Positions 16,547 through 26,290 are shown, counted from the stretch's first letter. The stretch: 64,000 nt of DNA from Myxococcales bacterium (GCA_020633315.1 JACKDV010000017.1:1-64000), one strand, 5' to 3'. The notes: generated by a model from the sequence alone, not told the origin. A program made the numbers and translations.

Positions 16547-18505
16547 TCAGCCCTCGGTCCAGCCGCAGCTTCGGCCCTGGTTCTGCTCCTCGAGGTAGCC
16601 CATCAGCGGGCCGAAGTACTCGATCAGCGCCGAGCCATCCATCTCGCGGGTGCCGGTGAGCTTCTCGAGCGCGTCGGGCCAGGGCTTGGAGGCGCCCATC
16701 GCCAGCATCGCCGCGAGCTTCTCGCCCGCCTCCTTGCTGCCGTACACCGAGCACTCGTGCAGCGGGCCCTCGTGGCCGGCCGCCTCGCACATGGCCTTGT
16801 GGAACTGGAACTGGAGGATGTGCGCCAGGAAGTAGCGCGCGTAGGGGGTGTTGGCCGGGATGTGGTACTTGGCGCCGGGATCGAAGAATTCCTCGCCGCG
16901 CTCACTGGGCGCGCCGATGCCCTGGACCTCGGTGCGGAGCTTCCACCAGTCGGCGTTGTAGGTCTCGGGCGTGGTCTTGCCCGCGAACACGTCCCAGCGC
17001 CACTGGTCGATGATCTTGCCGAAGGGCAGGAACGCGATCTTCTGCAGGGCGTCCTGCATCTGCTTGTTGATCACGCCCTTGTCGTTGCTGCTGATCTCGT
17101 CGAGCAGGCCGATCTGCTTGAGGTAGGCCGGGGTGATCGACAGCGCGATCGCATCGCCGATCGCCTCGTGGAAACCGTCGTGCGCCCCGCTCTGGAACAG
17201 CACCGGCATGGTGAAGTAGTTGTTGTAGTAGTAGTCGTGCCCGAGCTCGTGGTGGATCGTCACGAAGTCCTCGTGATCGATCTTGATGCACATCTTGATG
17301 CGCAGGTCGTTGTTGAAGTCCACGTCCCAGGCGCTGGCGTGGCACACCACCTCGCGACCCTCGGGCTTGCTGAGCATCGAGCGCTCCCAGAAGGTCGGGG
17401 GCAGCGGGTTGAGGCCCAGCGAGGTGAAGAAGGCCTCGCCCGCCTTCACCATCTTGACCTCGTCGTAGCCGGCCTTCTGCAGCGCCTTGGTCACGTCGAG
17501 GCTGGGCTCGCCGGGGTAGGGCTCGAGCCAGGGGTAGAGCGCGGCCCAGTCCTGGGCCCACATGTTGCCGGTGAGGTGCGCGGGGATCGGGCCGTCCTCG
17601 GGGACCGCGTCGCCGTACTTCTCGTGCAGCTTGGCCCGCACGTGGCAGTGCAGCGCGTCGTACAGCGGCTTGACCTGCCCCCACAGCCGATCCACCTCCT
17701 GCTCGAAGGCCTCCGGGCTCATGTCGTAGCGCGAGCGCCACAGCTGGCCCACGTCGGCGTAGCCGATCGCCTTCGCGCCCTCGTTGCCCAGCTCCACGAA
17801 GCGCTGGTACTTGTCGCGCATCGGCACCGACACGGTGCGCCAGTGCTCCCACGCCTCGAGCTGCTTGGCCGCGTCGCCGGGCTTGGCGGCCTCGTCGGCC
17901 ATCACCGCGCTCAGCTCGCCCAGGTCCTGGCAGCTCTCGGGCTTGCTCGGGTCGGCGCACCACTTGCCCTTGCCGTACATGCCCTCGAGGTTGGCGCTGA
18001 TCTCGGCCAGCTCCTTGCGCTTGGCCTCGTCGTCGGGCGCGGGCAGGGTGGAGGTGAGCTTGAGCAGCGAGATCTGGCGGAGCACCTCGGGGTCGCCCTC
18101 GCTCAGGCCGTCGAACTTGGTGGCCTCCTGGATCACCTTGGTCTCGTAGGCCATCGTGTTGGCGTTGGCGGCCGCGGCCAGCTTCTCGTGCTCGTCGGTG
18201 ATGTCGGTGGCCTTGAGCCACTCGGCCTGCGACGCCTTGGTCCACAGCTCGCGCAGCTTGGCGTCCACCTCGGTCACGAACTGCTTGGCCTCCTCGGGCG
18301 TCGCCTTCTTGGTCTTGCTCAGGTCGATGGTGACCTTCTCGCTCGTGTCCAGCGTCTCGCCCTTGGCCGCCTCACCCTTGGGCTTGGCCTTGGCCTCGTC
18401 CTTGCCCTCGCCGGCCTTGCCGGGCGAGCCCCCGCAGGCCAGCGCGAGCAGGGTGAGGGAGAGGGCCAGCGAGGAGATCGTTCGAGGGGCACGGTCGGTG
18501 GGCAT
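16547..18505 (-). CDS. Peptidyl-dipeptidase of family M2 (ACE-like), lipoprotein
   Basis: 652 residues. Lipoprotein signal SLTLLALACGG followed by a Lys/Glu-rich linker. The zinc site is H419-E-L-G-H423, extended by DYYYNNYF, with the third ligand in FHEAIGDA. WAALYPWLEPYPG and FWERSMLSKPEGR are also M2-like. Family members remove C-terminal dipeptides from oligopeptides; animal angiotensin-converting enzyme is the best-known example. Here it should be tethered in the periplasm or outer membrane and serve peptide scavenging (inference from the predatory lifestyle of related bacteria). The length is close to one ACE catalytic domain plus the linker. Confidence 0.92.
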   Translation of the reverse strand: MPTDRAPRTISSLALSLTLLALACGGSPGKAGEGKDEAKAKPKGEAAKGETLDTSEKVTIDLSKTKKATPEEAKQFVTEVDAKLRELWTKASQAEWLKATDITDEHEKLAAAANANTMAYETKVIQEATKFDGLSEGDPEVLRQISLLKLTSTLPAPDDEAKRKELAEISANLEGMYGKGKWCADPSKPESCQDLGELSAVMADEAAKPGDAAKQLEAWEHWRTVSVPMRDKYQRFVELGNEGAKAIGYADVGQLWRSRYDMSPEAFEQEVDRLWGQVKPLYDALHCHVRAKLHEKYGDAVPEDGPIPAHLTGNMWAQDWAALYPWLEPYPGEPSLDVTKALQKAGYDEVKMVKAGEAFFTSLGLNPLPPTFWERSMLSKPEGREVVCHASAWDVDFNNDLRIKMCIKIDHEDFVTIHHELGHDYYYNNYFTMPVLFQSGAHDGFHEAIGDAIALSITPAYLKQIGLLDEISSNDKGVINKQMQDALQKIAFLPFGKIIDQWRWDVFAGKTTPETYNADWWKLRTEVQGIGAPSERGEEFFDPGAKYHIPANTPYARYFLAHILQFQFHKAMCEAAGHEGPLHECSVYGSKEAGEKLAAMLAMGASKPWPDALEKLTGTREMDGSALIEYFGPLMGYLEEQNQGRSCGWTEG

Positions 18506-18723
18506 GACCTGCGGACGCTAGCTTCCGCAAACTGCGCTTGGCAACGCAGGGACTCGGGTCCCCACAAGTCCTCGAATTCCCGGGGCTCCCCGTCATGCGC
18601 TCAGCCCGCTCGAGGTCCAGGACACGGTCAGGTTACAAGTCCGCAACAAGTCGTCCGGAGGCCTGGATGCGGCGCTCGTCTGCGGCATCGTTCGCCCGGA
18701 CCAGGAGTTCGGGCGGCGAGCCA

Positions 18724-19704
18724 ATGGAATGGATCATCATGATCGCCGGCTTCGTGCTGGCTTCCTACGCCGTCGTTGCCAACGACGCCATCCAGACGCT
18801 GGGGACCTTCCTCTCGTCGAATCGCAAGCGACCGTGGTGGGTGCTGTGGGCCTTCGCCGCCGGCATCCTCTCGATCGTGCTGCTGTGGGGGTGGCTCGGC
18901 CACGCAGGTGACCCCTCGTACGGGCGCCTGGCCAAGATCCCCCACCCCGAGCCCTTCTCGTGGCTGTTCGTGCTGCCGCCGCTGGTGCTGCTGGTGCTCA
19001 CGCGCCTGGGCATGCCGGTGAGCACCACCTTCCTCGTGCTCACCGTGTTCTCGCCCAAGAGCCTGGGCAGCATGGTGAGCAAGTCGCTGCTCGGCTACGC
19101 GGTGGCCTTCGTGGTCGCGGTGCTGGCCTACGCCGCCATCGCCCGCGTGGTCGAGCGCCGCTTCCTCGAGACCAGCAACGTCCCGCCCAGCCGCTTCTGG
19201 ACCGTGCTGCAGTGGGGCTCCACCGGCTTCCTGTGGGCGCAGTGGCTCATCCAGGACCTCGCCAACATCTTCGTGTACCTGCCGCGCCCGCTGAGCCCCG
19301 CGCTGCTGGTCGGCTCGCTGGTGCTGATGGTCGCGATGCTCGGGTGGATCTTCTACAAGGGTGGCGGCCCCATCCAGAAGATCGTCACCAGCAAGACCAA
19401 CACCGCCGACATCCGGGCCGCGACGATCATCGACCTGCTGTTCGGCCTGGTGCTGCTCTACTTCAAGGAGCACAGCCACATCCCCATGAGCACCACCTGG
19501 GTGTTCCTGGGTCTGCTCGCCGGCCGCGAGCTGTCGCTCACCCTGCGCCTGCACGTGCGCACCCCGGCCCAGACCGGCGGCATCATCCTGCGGGACATCG
19601 GCAAGGCCACCCTCGGCCTGGTGGTGAGCGTGGTCCTGGCCCTGCTGCTGCCCGTGCTCGCCGACATGTTCTCGGTGAGCACCGCGGTCGCGGCCACGCA
19701 CTGA
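18724..19704 (+). CDS. PiT-family (inorganic phosphate transporter)-like membrane protein
   Basis: 326 residues with about nine spans. The two inverted halves of the PiT fold are visible: NDAIQTLGTFLSS and GMPVSTTFLV in the first half, QDLANIFVYLPR and HIPMSTTWVFLG in the second. In classical PiT/PHO-4 proteins these places read GANDVANAxGT and PVSTTH, so the substrate residues have changed and phosphate is not certain. The 218-bp gap to the divergent M2 peptidase gene must hold both promoters; I could not pick convincing hexamers in it. Confidence 0.72.
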   Translation: MEWIIMIAGFVLASYAVVANDAIQTLGTFLSSNRKRPWWVLWAFAAGILSIVLLWGWLGHAGDPSYGRLAKIPHPEPFSWLFVLPPLVLLVLTRLGMPVSTTFLVLTVFSPKSLGSMVSKSLLGYAVAFVVAVLAYAAIARVVERRFLETSNVPPSRFWTVLQWGSTGFLWAQWLIQDLANIFVYLPRPLSPALLVGSLVLMVAMLGWIFYKGGGPIQKIVTSKTNTADIRAATIIDLLFGLVLLYFKEHSHIPMSTTWVFLGLLAGRELSLTLRLHVRTPAQTGGIILRDIGKATLGLVVSVVLALLLPVLADMFSVSTAVAATH

Positions 19705-19769
19705 GGCTCCCTCGGGCTGCGGTCCCCGGGGTGGGCACGGGAGCCGGGGTCGTGCGACCGTAGTCGCGC

Positions 19770-20918
19770 ATGCCCCAGGACCCCGTGCGGATCTACGTCC
19801 TCTACACCGGCGGCACCATCGGCATGGACGGCCACCCCCTGGCTCCCATGCCGCCCGCGCGCTTCGAGTCCCTGCTGGGCACCATGCCCGGCTTCGATCC
19901 GCCCTGGCTCACCCTGCAGACCTTCGACCGTCGCGACCTGCGGGTGCGCTACACCCTCGACGCCTTCGACGAGCCCATCGACAGCTCGTCGATGACCCCC
20001 GACGACTGGGTCCGCATCGCGCGGAGGATCCTCGACAACTACGAGGACCACGACGGCTTCGTGGTGCTCCACGGCACCGACACCATGGCCTGGACCGCCT
20101 CGGCGCTCTCGTTCCTGCTCGAGGGGCTGTCGCGGCCGGTGGTGGTGACCGGCTCGCAGGTGCCGCTGGCCCAGACCCGCAACGACGCCCTGCGCAACCT
20201 GGTGACCTCCATGCAGATCGCCGCCACCACCGACATCCCCGAGGTGGGCCTGTTCTTCGACCAGGCCCTCTATCGCGGCTGCCGGGCGGCCAAGGTCAGC
20301 ACCCATGCCTTCGAGGGCTTCCGCTCGCCCAACGCCCCGCTGCTGGCCACCGCCGGCATCTCCATCGAGGTGGACGAGGGCGTGGTGCGCATGAAGCCTC
20401 CCGCCGAGGTCTCGCTCGAGCTCGCGGACAACCGCCGCAAGCGGCTCGAGCGGCTCGACGCCATCGAGGCCGCGCTGCCGAGCTTCTCGGTGCTCTCGGT
20501 GGTGCTCTACCCCGGCATCCAGGCCACCAACGCGGTCGAGGTGCTGCTGGGTGCCACCGAGCCGCCCGTGCGCGGCCTGGTGCTGCAGGCCTTCGGCGAG
20601 GGCAACGCTCCCTCCACCCCCTCGTTCCTCGACGCGCTGCACCGCGCCCACGATCGCGGGGTGGTGATCGTCGACGGCACGCAGGTGGTGCAGGGCTCGG
20701 TCAACGTCGACGCCTACCGCTCCGCCTCCGGCCTCGAGCACGCCGGAGCCATCAGCGGCTACGACATGACCCCCGAGGCCGCGCAGGCCAAGCTCACCTA
20801 CCTGCTCGCGCTGGGCCTGCCGCGAGAGCGGGTGGAGGCGCTGATGCAGCGCAACCTCCGAGGCGAGCTCCGAGCCGAGGCCGGCCCGGCGCAGGGGCTG
20901 CTGTTCGTGGAGGACTGA
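19770..20918 (+). CDS. ansA: L-asparaginase, type I-like
   Basis: 382 residues, no signal peptide, so cytoplasmic. Hydrolyses asparagine to aspartate and ammonia. Both Thr-containing active-site motifs are present: YTGGTIGM near residue 12 and LHGTDTMAWTASALSF near residue 95, along with VTGSQVPL, RNDALRNL and a C-terminal LVLQAFGEGNAP block. The length is a little above the usual ~335-350 because of the C-terminal segment ending AQGLLFVED. It starts 65 nt after the PiT-like gene on the same strand. Confidence 0.92.
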   Translation: MPQDPVRIYVLYTGGTIGMDGHPLAPMPPARFESLLGTMPGFDPPWLTLQTFDRRDLRVRYTLDAFDEPIDSSSMTPDDWVRIARRILDNYEDHDGFVVLHGTDTMAWTASALSFLLEGLSRPVVVTGSQVPLAQTRNDALRNLVTSMQIAATTDIPEVGLFFDQALYRGCRAAKVSTHAFEGFRSPNAPLLATAGISIEVDEGVVRMKPPAEVSLELADNRRKRLERLDAIEAALPSFSVLSVVLYPGIQATNAVEVLLGATEPPVRGLVLQAFGEGNAPSTPSFLDALHRAHDRGVVIVDGTQVVQGSVNVDAYRSASGLEHAGAISGYDMTPEAAQAKLTYLLALGLPRERVEALMQRNLRGELRAEAGPAQGLLFVED

Positions 20919-21087
20919 CGCGCCCCTCGATGCGCGTCGAGCTGCTCGGCTTCGCGCCATCGGAGCGCTGACCTTCGTGGCGCGGTCCGTATGGCTGGTA
21001 TGGCGGGGTACGATCCTGCTTCGCGAGCGGCGGGCGGCCGAGGCGTCGGGCGGTCCGGTCGCGGCTTGGGTGTGCGACCATCCAGCG

Positions 21088-22770
21088 ATGGTCTCGCCCC
21101 CTGGAATTCGCTCGGTCCTCGCCCCGACCACCGTCGCGCTGCTGCTGGCCGGCTGTCCCGACGATCCCGCGGAGGACGGTAGCGGCGACTCGGGGGCCAC
21201 CATGAGCCCGGGCTCGAGCGGAGGGATGCAGACCGATTCCACCTCGGCGGGCCCGACCTCGAGCTCGGCCGACGGCACCGGCTCGTCCTCCTCGTCGGAC
21301 GACGACGGCCCCGGCACCAGCGGGGGACCGATCTTCGACGTGGGCGGGGTGCCCGACGTGGGCGTGATGCCGCCGCAGTGCACCGTGCCCGACGGCGAGC
21401 TGTCGGGCGTGGGGCCCTGCGACGACGTGGCGCCGCCCGACAGCTTCGAGCCGGTGGTGCAGTGGTCGTTCCCCGGCGTGGGCGGGCAGGACGACTGCCT
21501 CACCACGCCGCTGGTCGCCAACCTCACCGACGACAACGGCGACGGCAACATCGATCTCTGCGACGTGCCCGACGTGGTCACGGTGATCGGCAACGCGGGG
21601 GAGACCGGGCCCGGCAACATCGTGGTGCTCGACGGCGAGACCGGCACCCTGCACTTCATGATCCCCCAGTCGGTGATCCTGGGCGTGACCCCGGCGCTGG
21701 GCGACATCGACAACGACGGGCTGGTGGAGATCGTCACGATGGGATCGCCGGCGAGCTCGGGGCTGGTGGCGTTCGAGCACGACGGCACGCCCAAGGCCTT
21801 CGGGCCCGCGCCCTGGCCCTCGTCGCAGACCGGCGCGGTCGCCCTGGCCGACCTCGACAACGACGGCGACGTGGAGGTGATCGCGGGCAGCAACATCTAC
21901 GACCACAACGGGGTCCCCATCTTCAGCGCGCCCTTCGACGGGGTCTACAGCGCCTCGACCGCGGCCGACCTCGACGGCGACGGCGACCTCGAGGCGATCT
22001 TCGGGCACGCCGCCTATCACCACGACGGCAGCGTCCACTACCTGCGGCCCGAGATCCAGTCCGAGACCTTCTCCATCACGGCCTACCCCCAGGTGGCCAA
22101 CCTCGACGGCGATCCCCAGCCCGAGGTGCTGGTGGCGGTGGAGCACGGGATCTGGCTGCTCGAGCACGACGGCACCGTGGCCTGGTCCAACTTCGCGCCC
22201 ACCGGCGAGTCGGGCGACTGGAACCGCCCGGTGGCGATCCACGACTTCGACGGGGACAACCAGCCCGAGATGGCGCTGAGCGTGGGGCAGCACTTCGGGG
22301 TCTACAACATGGATCAGTCGACGCTGTTCGTGGCCAACGTGATCGATTTCTCGGGGCAGGCCGGCGGCACCGGCTTCGACTTCCTGGGGCAGGGCGTGGC
22401 CCAGGCGATCTACGCCGACGAGCAGACCGCCTGGGTCTACGACGTGGACGGCTCGGTGCTCATGTCGACCCCGCGCAACAGCTACACCTGGACGGAGTAC
22501 CCGACGGTGGCCGACATCGACAACGACGGCTCGGCCGAGTTCGTGGTGGGGGCCGTCGACACGACCTTCGCCGTGCAGGCGATCCGCGACATGGACGACC
22601 GCTGGATCCCCGCGCGGCGGATCTGGAACCAGCACACCTACCACGTGACCAACGTGCGCGAGGACGGCACGATCCCGCAGCTCGAGCCGCCGAGCTGGGA
22701 GTCGCTCAACACCTTCCGCACCCAGGCGCAGGTGAGCGCCGGCGGCGGGGTCTGCAAGCCAGCGGGCTAG
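21088..22770 (+). CDS. FG-GAP/VCBS repeat lipoprotein
   Basis: 560 residues from ATG 21088, which sets a lipoprotein signal (PTTVALLLAGC). A ~70-residue Ser/Gly/Asp/Thr linker is followed by a seven-bladed-type propeller with calcium-loop motifs: GDIDNDGLVEIV, DLDNDGDVEVIAG, DLDGDGDLEAIFG, DFDGDNQPEMAL and DIDNDGSAEFVVG. Integrin-like repeats of this kind bind Ca2+ and usually mediate adhesion or polysaccharide contact on the surface. WNQHTYHVTNV near the end is a motif often seen in such bacterial proteins. The TAG stop shares CTAG with the stop of the convergent gene. Confidence 0.86.
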   Translation: MVSPPGIRSVLAPTTVALLLAGCPDDPAEDGSGDSGATMSPGSSGGMQTDSTSAGPTSSSADGTGSSSSSDDDGPGTSGGPIFDVGGVPDVGVMPPQCTVPDGELSGVGPCDDVAPPDSFEPVVQWSFPGVGGQDDCLTTPLVANLTDDNGDGNIDLCDVPDVVTVIGNAGETGPGNIVVLDGETGTLHFMIPQSVILGVTPALGDIDNDGLVEIVTMGSPASSGLVAFEHDGTPKAFGPAPWPSSQTGAVALADLDNDGDVEVIAGSNIYDHNGVPIFSAPFDGVYSASTAADLDGDGDLEAIFGHAAYHHDGSVHYLRPEIQSETFSITAYPQVANLDGDPQPEVLVAVEHGIWLLEHDGTVAWSNFAPTGESGDWNRPVAIHDFDGDNQPEMALSVGQHFGVYNMDQSTLFVANVIDFSGQAGGTGFDFLGQGVAQAIYADEQTAWVYDVDGSVLMSTPRNSYTWTEYPTVADIDNDGSAEFVVGAVDTTFAVQAIRDMDDRWIPARRIWNQHTYHVTNVREDGTIPQLEPPSWESLNTFRTQAQVSAGGGVCKPAG

Positions 22771-23651
22771 CAGGCTCGATCGGTGGGCTCGGGTGCTCGC
22801 CGGTCGGCTGGCCTCCGCCGTCGTCGTCGGATCCCCAGCAGCAGCAGCATGGCGCCGCTCACCGGCACCTCGCCGCCGTCCTCGGAGGCCTCGCAGCCCA
22901 TGTTGCCGGCGATGCCCTCCAGCTCGCCCTGGGCCACGCCGTCGAGCGACCAGCGGGCGGTGCCCTCGGGATCGCAGTCGGTGGCGCCGTCGTAGTCGAT
23001 GCGCACCTGGTGCTCGCCCGACCACAGCTCCACCGTGCCGCGCAGGGGCTCGTGAGGGCAGGCCTTGCCCAGCTCGATGCCCCGCGCCCGCATCCGCACC
23101 GAGCCGCGCCCCTCGGCGGCGAGGGTGCCCAGCGCGTGCCAGCCCTCCGTGTCGCGGTAGCCCTCCACGTCGAGCGCGGTCCAGGCCGGCGCGGGCGCGG
23201 AGTCGTCGAGCTGGAGCCCCGGCTCGAGCCGCAGGTCCATCGCGAAGCGAGGCTGGGGCTCGCTCACCAGTCGCACGCGGCCGGTGGCGCGGACCTCCGC
23301 GTCGTCGTAGTCATCGAGGCGCACGCGGGTGACGTTGCCGTGGGTGACCACCCGCGCTCGACCCTCGTGCCGCTTGCCCGAGGCATCGCTGCAGTCCCCC
23401 GTCAGCGTGGTGACCGAGCCCGAGCGCTCCACTCGAGGGCAGCTTCCCTTGCCATCGTCGGCGCCGAGGAGCGCGATCGCAGTGGCGAGCATGTGGAGCC
23501 CGTCGGGACGCACGAGGCTCTCCCACTCGGTGATCGAGGCGGGCTCTCGCAGCGGCGCGGGCGGGGCGGTGCGGATGCCGGGACCGCTGGCGCTGCATCC
23601 GGCGAGCACCAGGCCCGAGGTCAGGGCGAGCAGGAGGCGTGGGCGAGGCAT
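22767..23651 (-). CDS. Lipoprotein of unknown function with a hydrophobic Arg-rich C-terminus
   Basis: 294 residues if it starts at ATG 23651 (LLLALTSGLVLAGC signal); two upstream in-frame ATGs (23663, 23723) add unnatural N-termini. The body is beta-rich (RVVTHGNVTRVRLDDYDD, VRMRARGIELG, GTVELWSGEHQVRIDYDG) and not recognised. It ends with GCEASEDGGE, a short hydrophobic VSGAMLLLLGI and IRRRRRR, which recalls a MYXO-CTERM tail; having both a lipobox and such a tail is odd. The last 4 nt are shared with the FG-GAP gene (CTAG). Confidence 0.65.
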   Translation of the reverse strand: MPRPRLLLALTSGLVLAGCSASGPGIRTAPPAPLREPASITEWESLVRPDGLHMLATAIALLGADDGKGSCPRVERSGSVTTLTGDCSDASGKRHEGRARVVTHGNVTRVRLDDYDDAEVRATGRVRLVSEPQPRFAMDLRLEPGLQLDDSAPAPAWTALDVEGYRDTEGWHALGTLAAEGRGSVRMRARGIELGKACPHEPLRGTVELWSGEHQVRIDYDGATDCDPEGTARWSLDGVAQGELEGIAGNMGCEASEDGGEVPVSGAMLLLLGIRRRRRRPADRRAPEPTDRAC

Positions 23652-23799
23652 CGCGTCGATCATGTCCCTTCGAGCACGAATGGTACGGCTCCAGGTTTCG
23701 GTGGTGGTCGCATGCCGTGACATCGGTCACGGCCAATGCGAGCGCGACGGTCGAGCCATCACGCCCCCGTCGACGCGAGCGGGGTGTTAGCTTCGGGGA

Positions 23800-24795
23800 A
23801 TGCGACTCGATTGGCTTGCGATGGTGGTGGGTGCACTGGCGATGGGCGGGGCGATCGGCTGCACGCCCGGCGAAGGCACGGAGGGCGAGGGCGAGACCGA
23901 GAACGGCTCGACCGGCGGCACCGGCAACGCCTCGATGAGCAGCACGGGAGCCGACGAGACGGCCGGCCCGGCCACCGGCAGCGGCGGCGAGGAGAGCGGC
24001 CCTGGCTCCGACGACGGTCTGCAGGACACCGGCGACACCGGCCCGGGCGAGACCACGGGCGGCGAGGCAGGCTGTCAGCCCACGCCCACCCGCATGGTGG
24101 TGCTCGGCGACAGCATCGCGGCCTGCGCGGGCGTGGGCGGCAAGGACTCCGACGACTGCGCTCCCAAGCGTCTCAACAGCTGGCTCGCGGCCAACGTGGG
24201 CCCGCTGAGCTACGAGAACCTCTCGGTGGGAGGCGCGGTGACGACCGACGTCTCCAACTTCCAGCTCGGCACCATCGAGGTCGGGATGCCGGGCCACGTG
24301 CTGGTGATGATCTACATCGGCGGCAACGACCTGGCGCCCTACATCTTCGCCTCGGACCAGGCGGCCCTCGACGGCTGGAACAACACCACCGGGCCGCAGG
24401 TGGCGGCGGCGTGGGAGGAGATCCTCGACTTCCTCGGCGACCCGGCCAACTTCCCCGATGGGGTCACCCTGCTGATGAACACGCAGTACAACCCCTTCGA
24501 CGACTGCACGGCGCCGCCCTACAACGTCAGCGAGACCAAGATCGAGCTGCTCCACGCCCACAACGACGCGCTCGAGGAGCGCGCCGCGTCGCGCGAGTGG
24601 GCGTTCATCACCGATCAGCACCCCTCGTACCTCGGCCACGGGCACTACGTGAACGACTCGAGCTGCCCGTACTACGACCCGAGCTTCGAGGGCTGGATGG
24701 GCGACCTCATCCACCCCAACGTGCTGGGGCACCACCACCTCAGCGACGAGATGGTGGCGGTGGCCGAGCAGGAGCTCTACGGCGCCTGCCCCTGA
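23800..24795 (+). CDS. SGNH/GDSL hydrolase lipoprotein
   Basis: 331 residues. Signal LAMGGAIGC, then a linker of Gly/Thr/Glu/Ser units. The SGNH blocks are intact: VVLGDSIAAC (block I, nucleophile Ser), SVGGAVTTD (block II Gly), YIGGNDLAPY (block III Asn) and DLIHPNVLGHH (block V, Asp and His). It is therefore an active esterase or lipase-type hydrolase at the cell surface; acyl substrate unknown. The 3' end overlaps the end of the convergent arsC gene by 19 nt. Confidence 0.86.
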   Translation: MRLDWLAMVVGALAMGGAIGCTPGEGTEGEGETENGSTGGTGNASMSSTGADETAGPATGSGGEESGPGSDDGLQDTGDTGPGETTGGEAGCQPTPTRMVVLGDSIAACAGVGGKDSDDCAPKRLNSWLAANVGPLSYENLSVGGAVTTDVSNFQLGTIEVGMPGHVLVMIYIGGNDLAPYIFASDQAALDGWNNTTGPQVAAAWEEILDFLGDPANFPDGVTLLMNTQYNPFDDCTAPPYNVSETKIELLHAHNDALEERAASREWAFITDQHPSYLGHGHYVNDSSCPYYDPSFEGWMGDLIHPNVLGHHHLSDEMVAVAEQELYGACP

Positions 24796-25217
24796 GGGTC
24801 GACGAGCCCTTCGCCCCACTGCCGCTCGAGCCGGGCACGGATCGTGTCTCGGGCCCGACGGAAGCGCGCGAGCAGCTCCTCGCGGGGGATGCTGGGATCG
24901 TCGCTCGCCGGATCGGGGATGGGCCAGTGCAGGCGCCGGGCCTCGCCGAGGAACGCGGGGCAGACCTCCTCGGCGCACAGCGTGACCACGGTGTGGATCG
25001 TGGCGGGATCGATCTCGTGGACCGACTTGGAGCGATGCGAGCCGAGGTCGATGCCGAGCTCGGCCATCACCTCGATGGCGTGCGGGTGGACGGTGCGGGG
25101 CTCGCTGCCCGCGCTCCACACCGGGACCTCCTCGCCGAGCTGCGCCCGCGCGAGCCCCTCGGCCATCTGGCTGCGGGCCGAGTTGGCCACGCACAGGAAC
25201 AGGATGCCGCGGCTCAC
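24777..25217 (-). CDS. arsC: Arsenate reductase, thioredoxin-coupled (low-Mr phosphatase fold)
   Basis: 146 residues from a GTG at 25217 that overlaps the transporter stop (GTGA). Reduces arsenate to arsenite for export. The P-loop is CVANSARSQ (Cys-x5-Arg). The two redox Cys of the pI258 class are in VTLCAEEVCPAF, and WPIPDPASDDP supplies the general-acid Asp. This Cys triad predicts thioredoxin rather than glutaredoxin as electron donor. Last gene of the arsR-acr3-arsC operon. Confidence 0.93.
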   Translation of the reverse strand: MSRGILFLCVANSARSQMAEGLARAQLGEEVPVWSAGSEPRTVHPHAIEVMAELGIDLGSHRSKSVHEIDPATIHTVVTLCAEEVCPAFLGEARRLHWPIPDPASDDPSIPREELLARFRRARDTIRARLERQWGEGLVDPQGQAP

Positions 25218-26290
25218 CGGGCCTCGAGCCTCGCCTGGGGGAAGTATCGTCGGCCGAGCCACAGCGCCACGTTGACCAGCCCGATGAGCACCGGCACCTC
25301 CACCAGGGGGCCGATCACCGCCGCGAACGCGGCCCCGCTGTCGATGCCGAAGCTGGCGATGGCCACCGCGATGGCGAGCTCGAAGTTGTTGGAGGCGGCG
25401 GTGAAGCTCAGCGTGGCCGACTGCTCGTAGCTCGCCCCGATGCGCATGCTCATGAAGAACGAGAGCAGGAACATCACCACGAAGTAGACGAGCAGGGGGA
25501 CGGCGATGCGCAGCACGTCGAGGGGGAGCTGCACGATGGCCTCGCCCTTGAGCGAGAACATCACCACGATGGTGAACAGCAGCGACACCAGGGTGATGGG
25601 GCCGATGCGCGGGGCGAAGCTCGTCTCGTACCACGGCCGCCCCTTGGCCCGCACCAGCACGCGGCGGGTGAGGAAGCCGGCCGCGAAGGGGATGCCGAGG
25701 TAGATGGCCACGCTGCGGGCGATCTCGGCGATGGTGACGTCGACCACCGTGCCCTCGAGCCCCAGCCAGCTCGGCAGGAGCGTGGCGAAGAAGTAGGCCA
25801 GCACCGAGAAGAACAGCACCTGGAAGATCGAGTTGAGCGCGACCAGGCCCGCACAGTACTCGCGGTCGCCCTTGGCCAGGTCGTTCCACACGATGACCAT
25901 GGCGATGCAGCGGGCGAGCCCGATGAGGATCAACCCCAGCATGTACTCGGGCTCGTCGCGCAGGAACAGCACCGCGAGCCCGAACATGAGCAGGGGGCCG
26001 ACGAGCCAGTTCTGCACGAGCGACAGGGCGAGCACGCGCTTGTCCTGGAACACTCGCCCCAATTCCTCGTAGCGCACCTTCGCCAGCGGCGGGTACATCA
26101 TGAGGATCAGCCCGATGGCGATGGGGATGCTGGTGGTGCCCACGCTCAGGCGCTCGAGCGTGCCCACGAGGCCGGGCGCGGCGTAGCCCAGGCCGATCCC
26201 CACCGCCATCGCGGCGAAGATCCACACGGTGAGGTAGCGATCGAGGAAGGAGAGGCGGCCGGCGAGGCCGGGGCGAGAGCGCTCATTCAT
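25214..26290 (-). CDS. acr3: Arsenite efflux transporter, ACR3 family
   Basis: 358 residues with about ten spans. Diagnostic ACR3 motifs include the conserved Cys in LIGLARCIAMVIVWNDLAKG and FTAASNNFELAIAVAIASFG. It exports arsenite (and possibly antimonite) using the proton motive force. It is preceded by arsR at 16 nt and overlaps arsC by 4 nt, a compact detoxification operon. Confidence 0.94.
   Translation of the reverse strand: MNERSRPGLAGRLSFLDRYLTVWIFAAMAVGIGLGYAAPGLVGTLERLSVGTTSIPIAIGLILMMYPPLAKVRYEELGRVFQDKRVLALSLVQNWLVGPLLMFGLAVLFLRDEPEYMLGLILIGLARCIAMVIVWNDLAKGDREYCAGLVALNSIFQVLFFSVLAYFFATLLPSWLGLEGTVVDVTIAEIARSVAIYLGIPFAAGFLTRRVLVRAKGRPWYETSFAPRIGPITLVSLLFTIVVMFSLKGEAIVQLPLDVLRIAVPLLVYFVVMFLLSFFMSMRIGASYEQSATLSFTAASNNFELAIAVAIASFGIDSGAAFAAVIGPLVEVPVLIGLVNVALWLGRRYFPQARLEAR

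Noticed and set aside
16757..18742. Plus-strand frame opposite the M2 peptidase
   Set aside because: It lacks motifs and covers a clearly real peptidase gene with signal peptide and zinc site.
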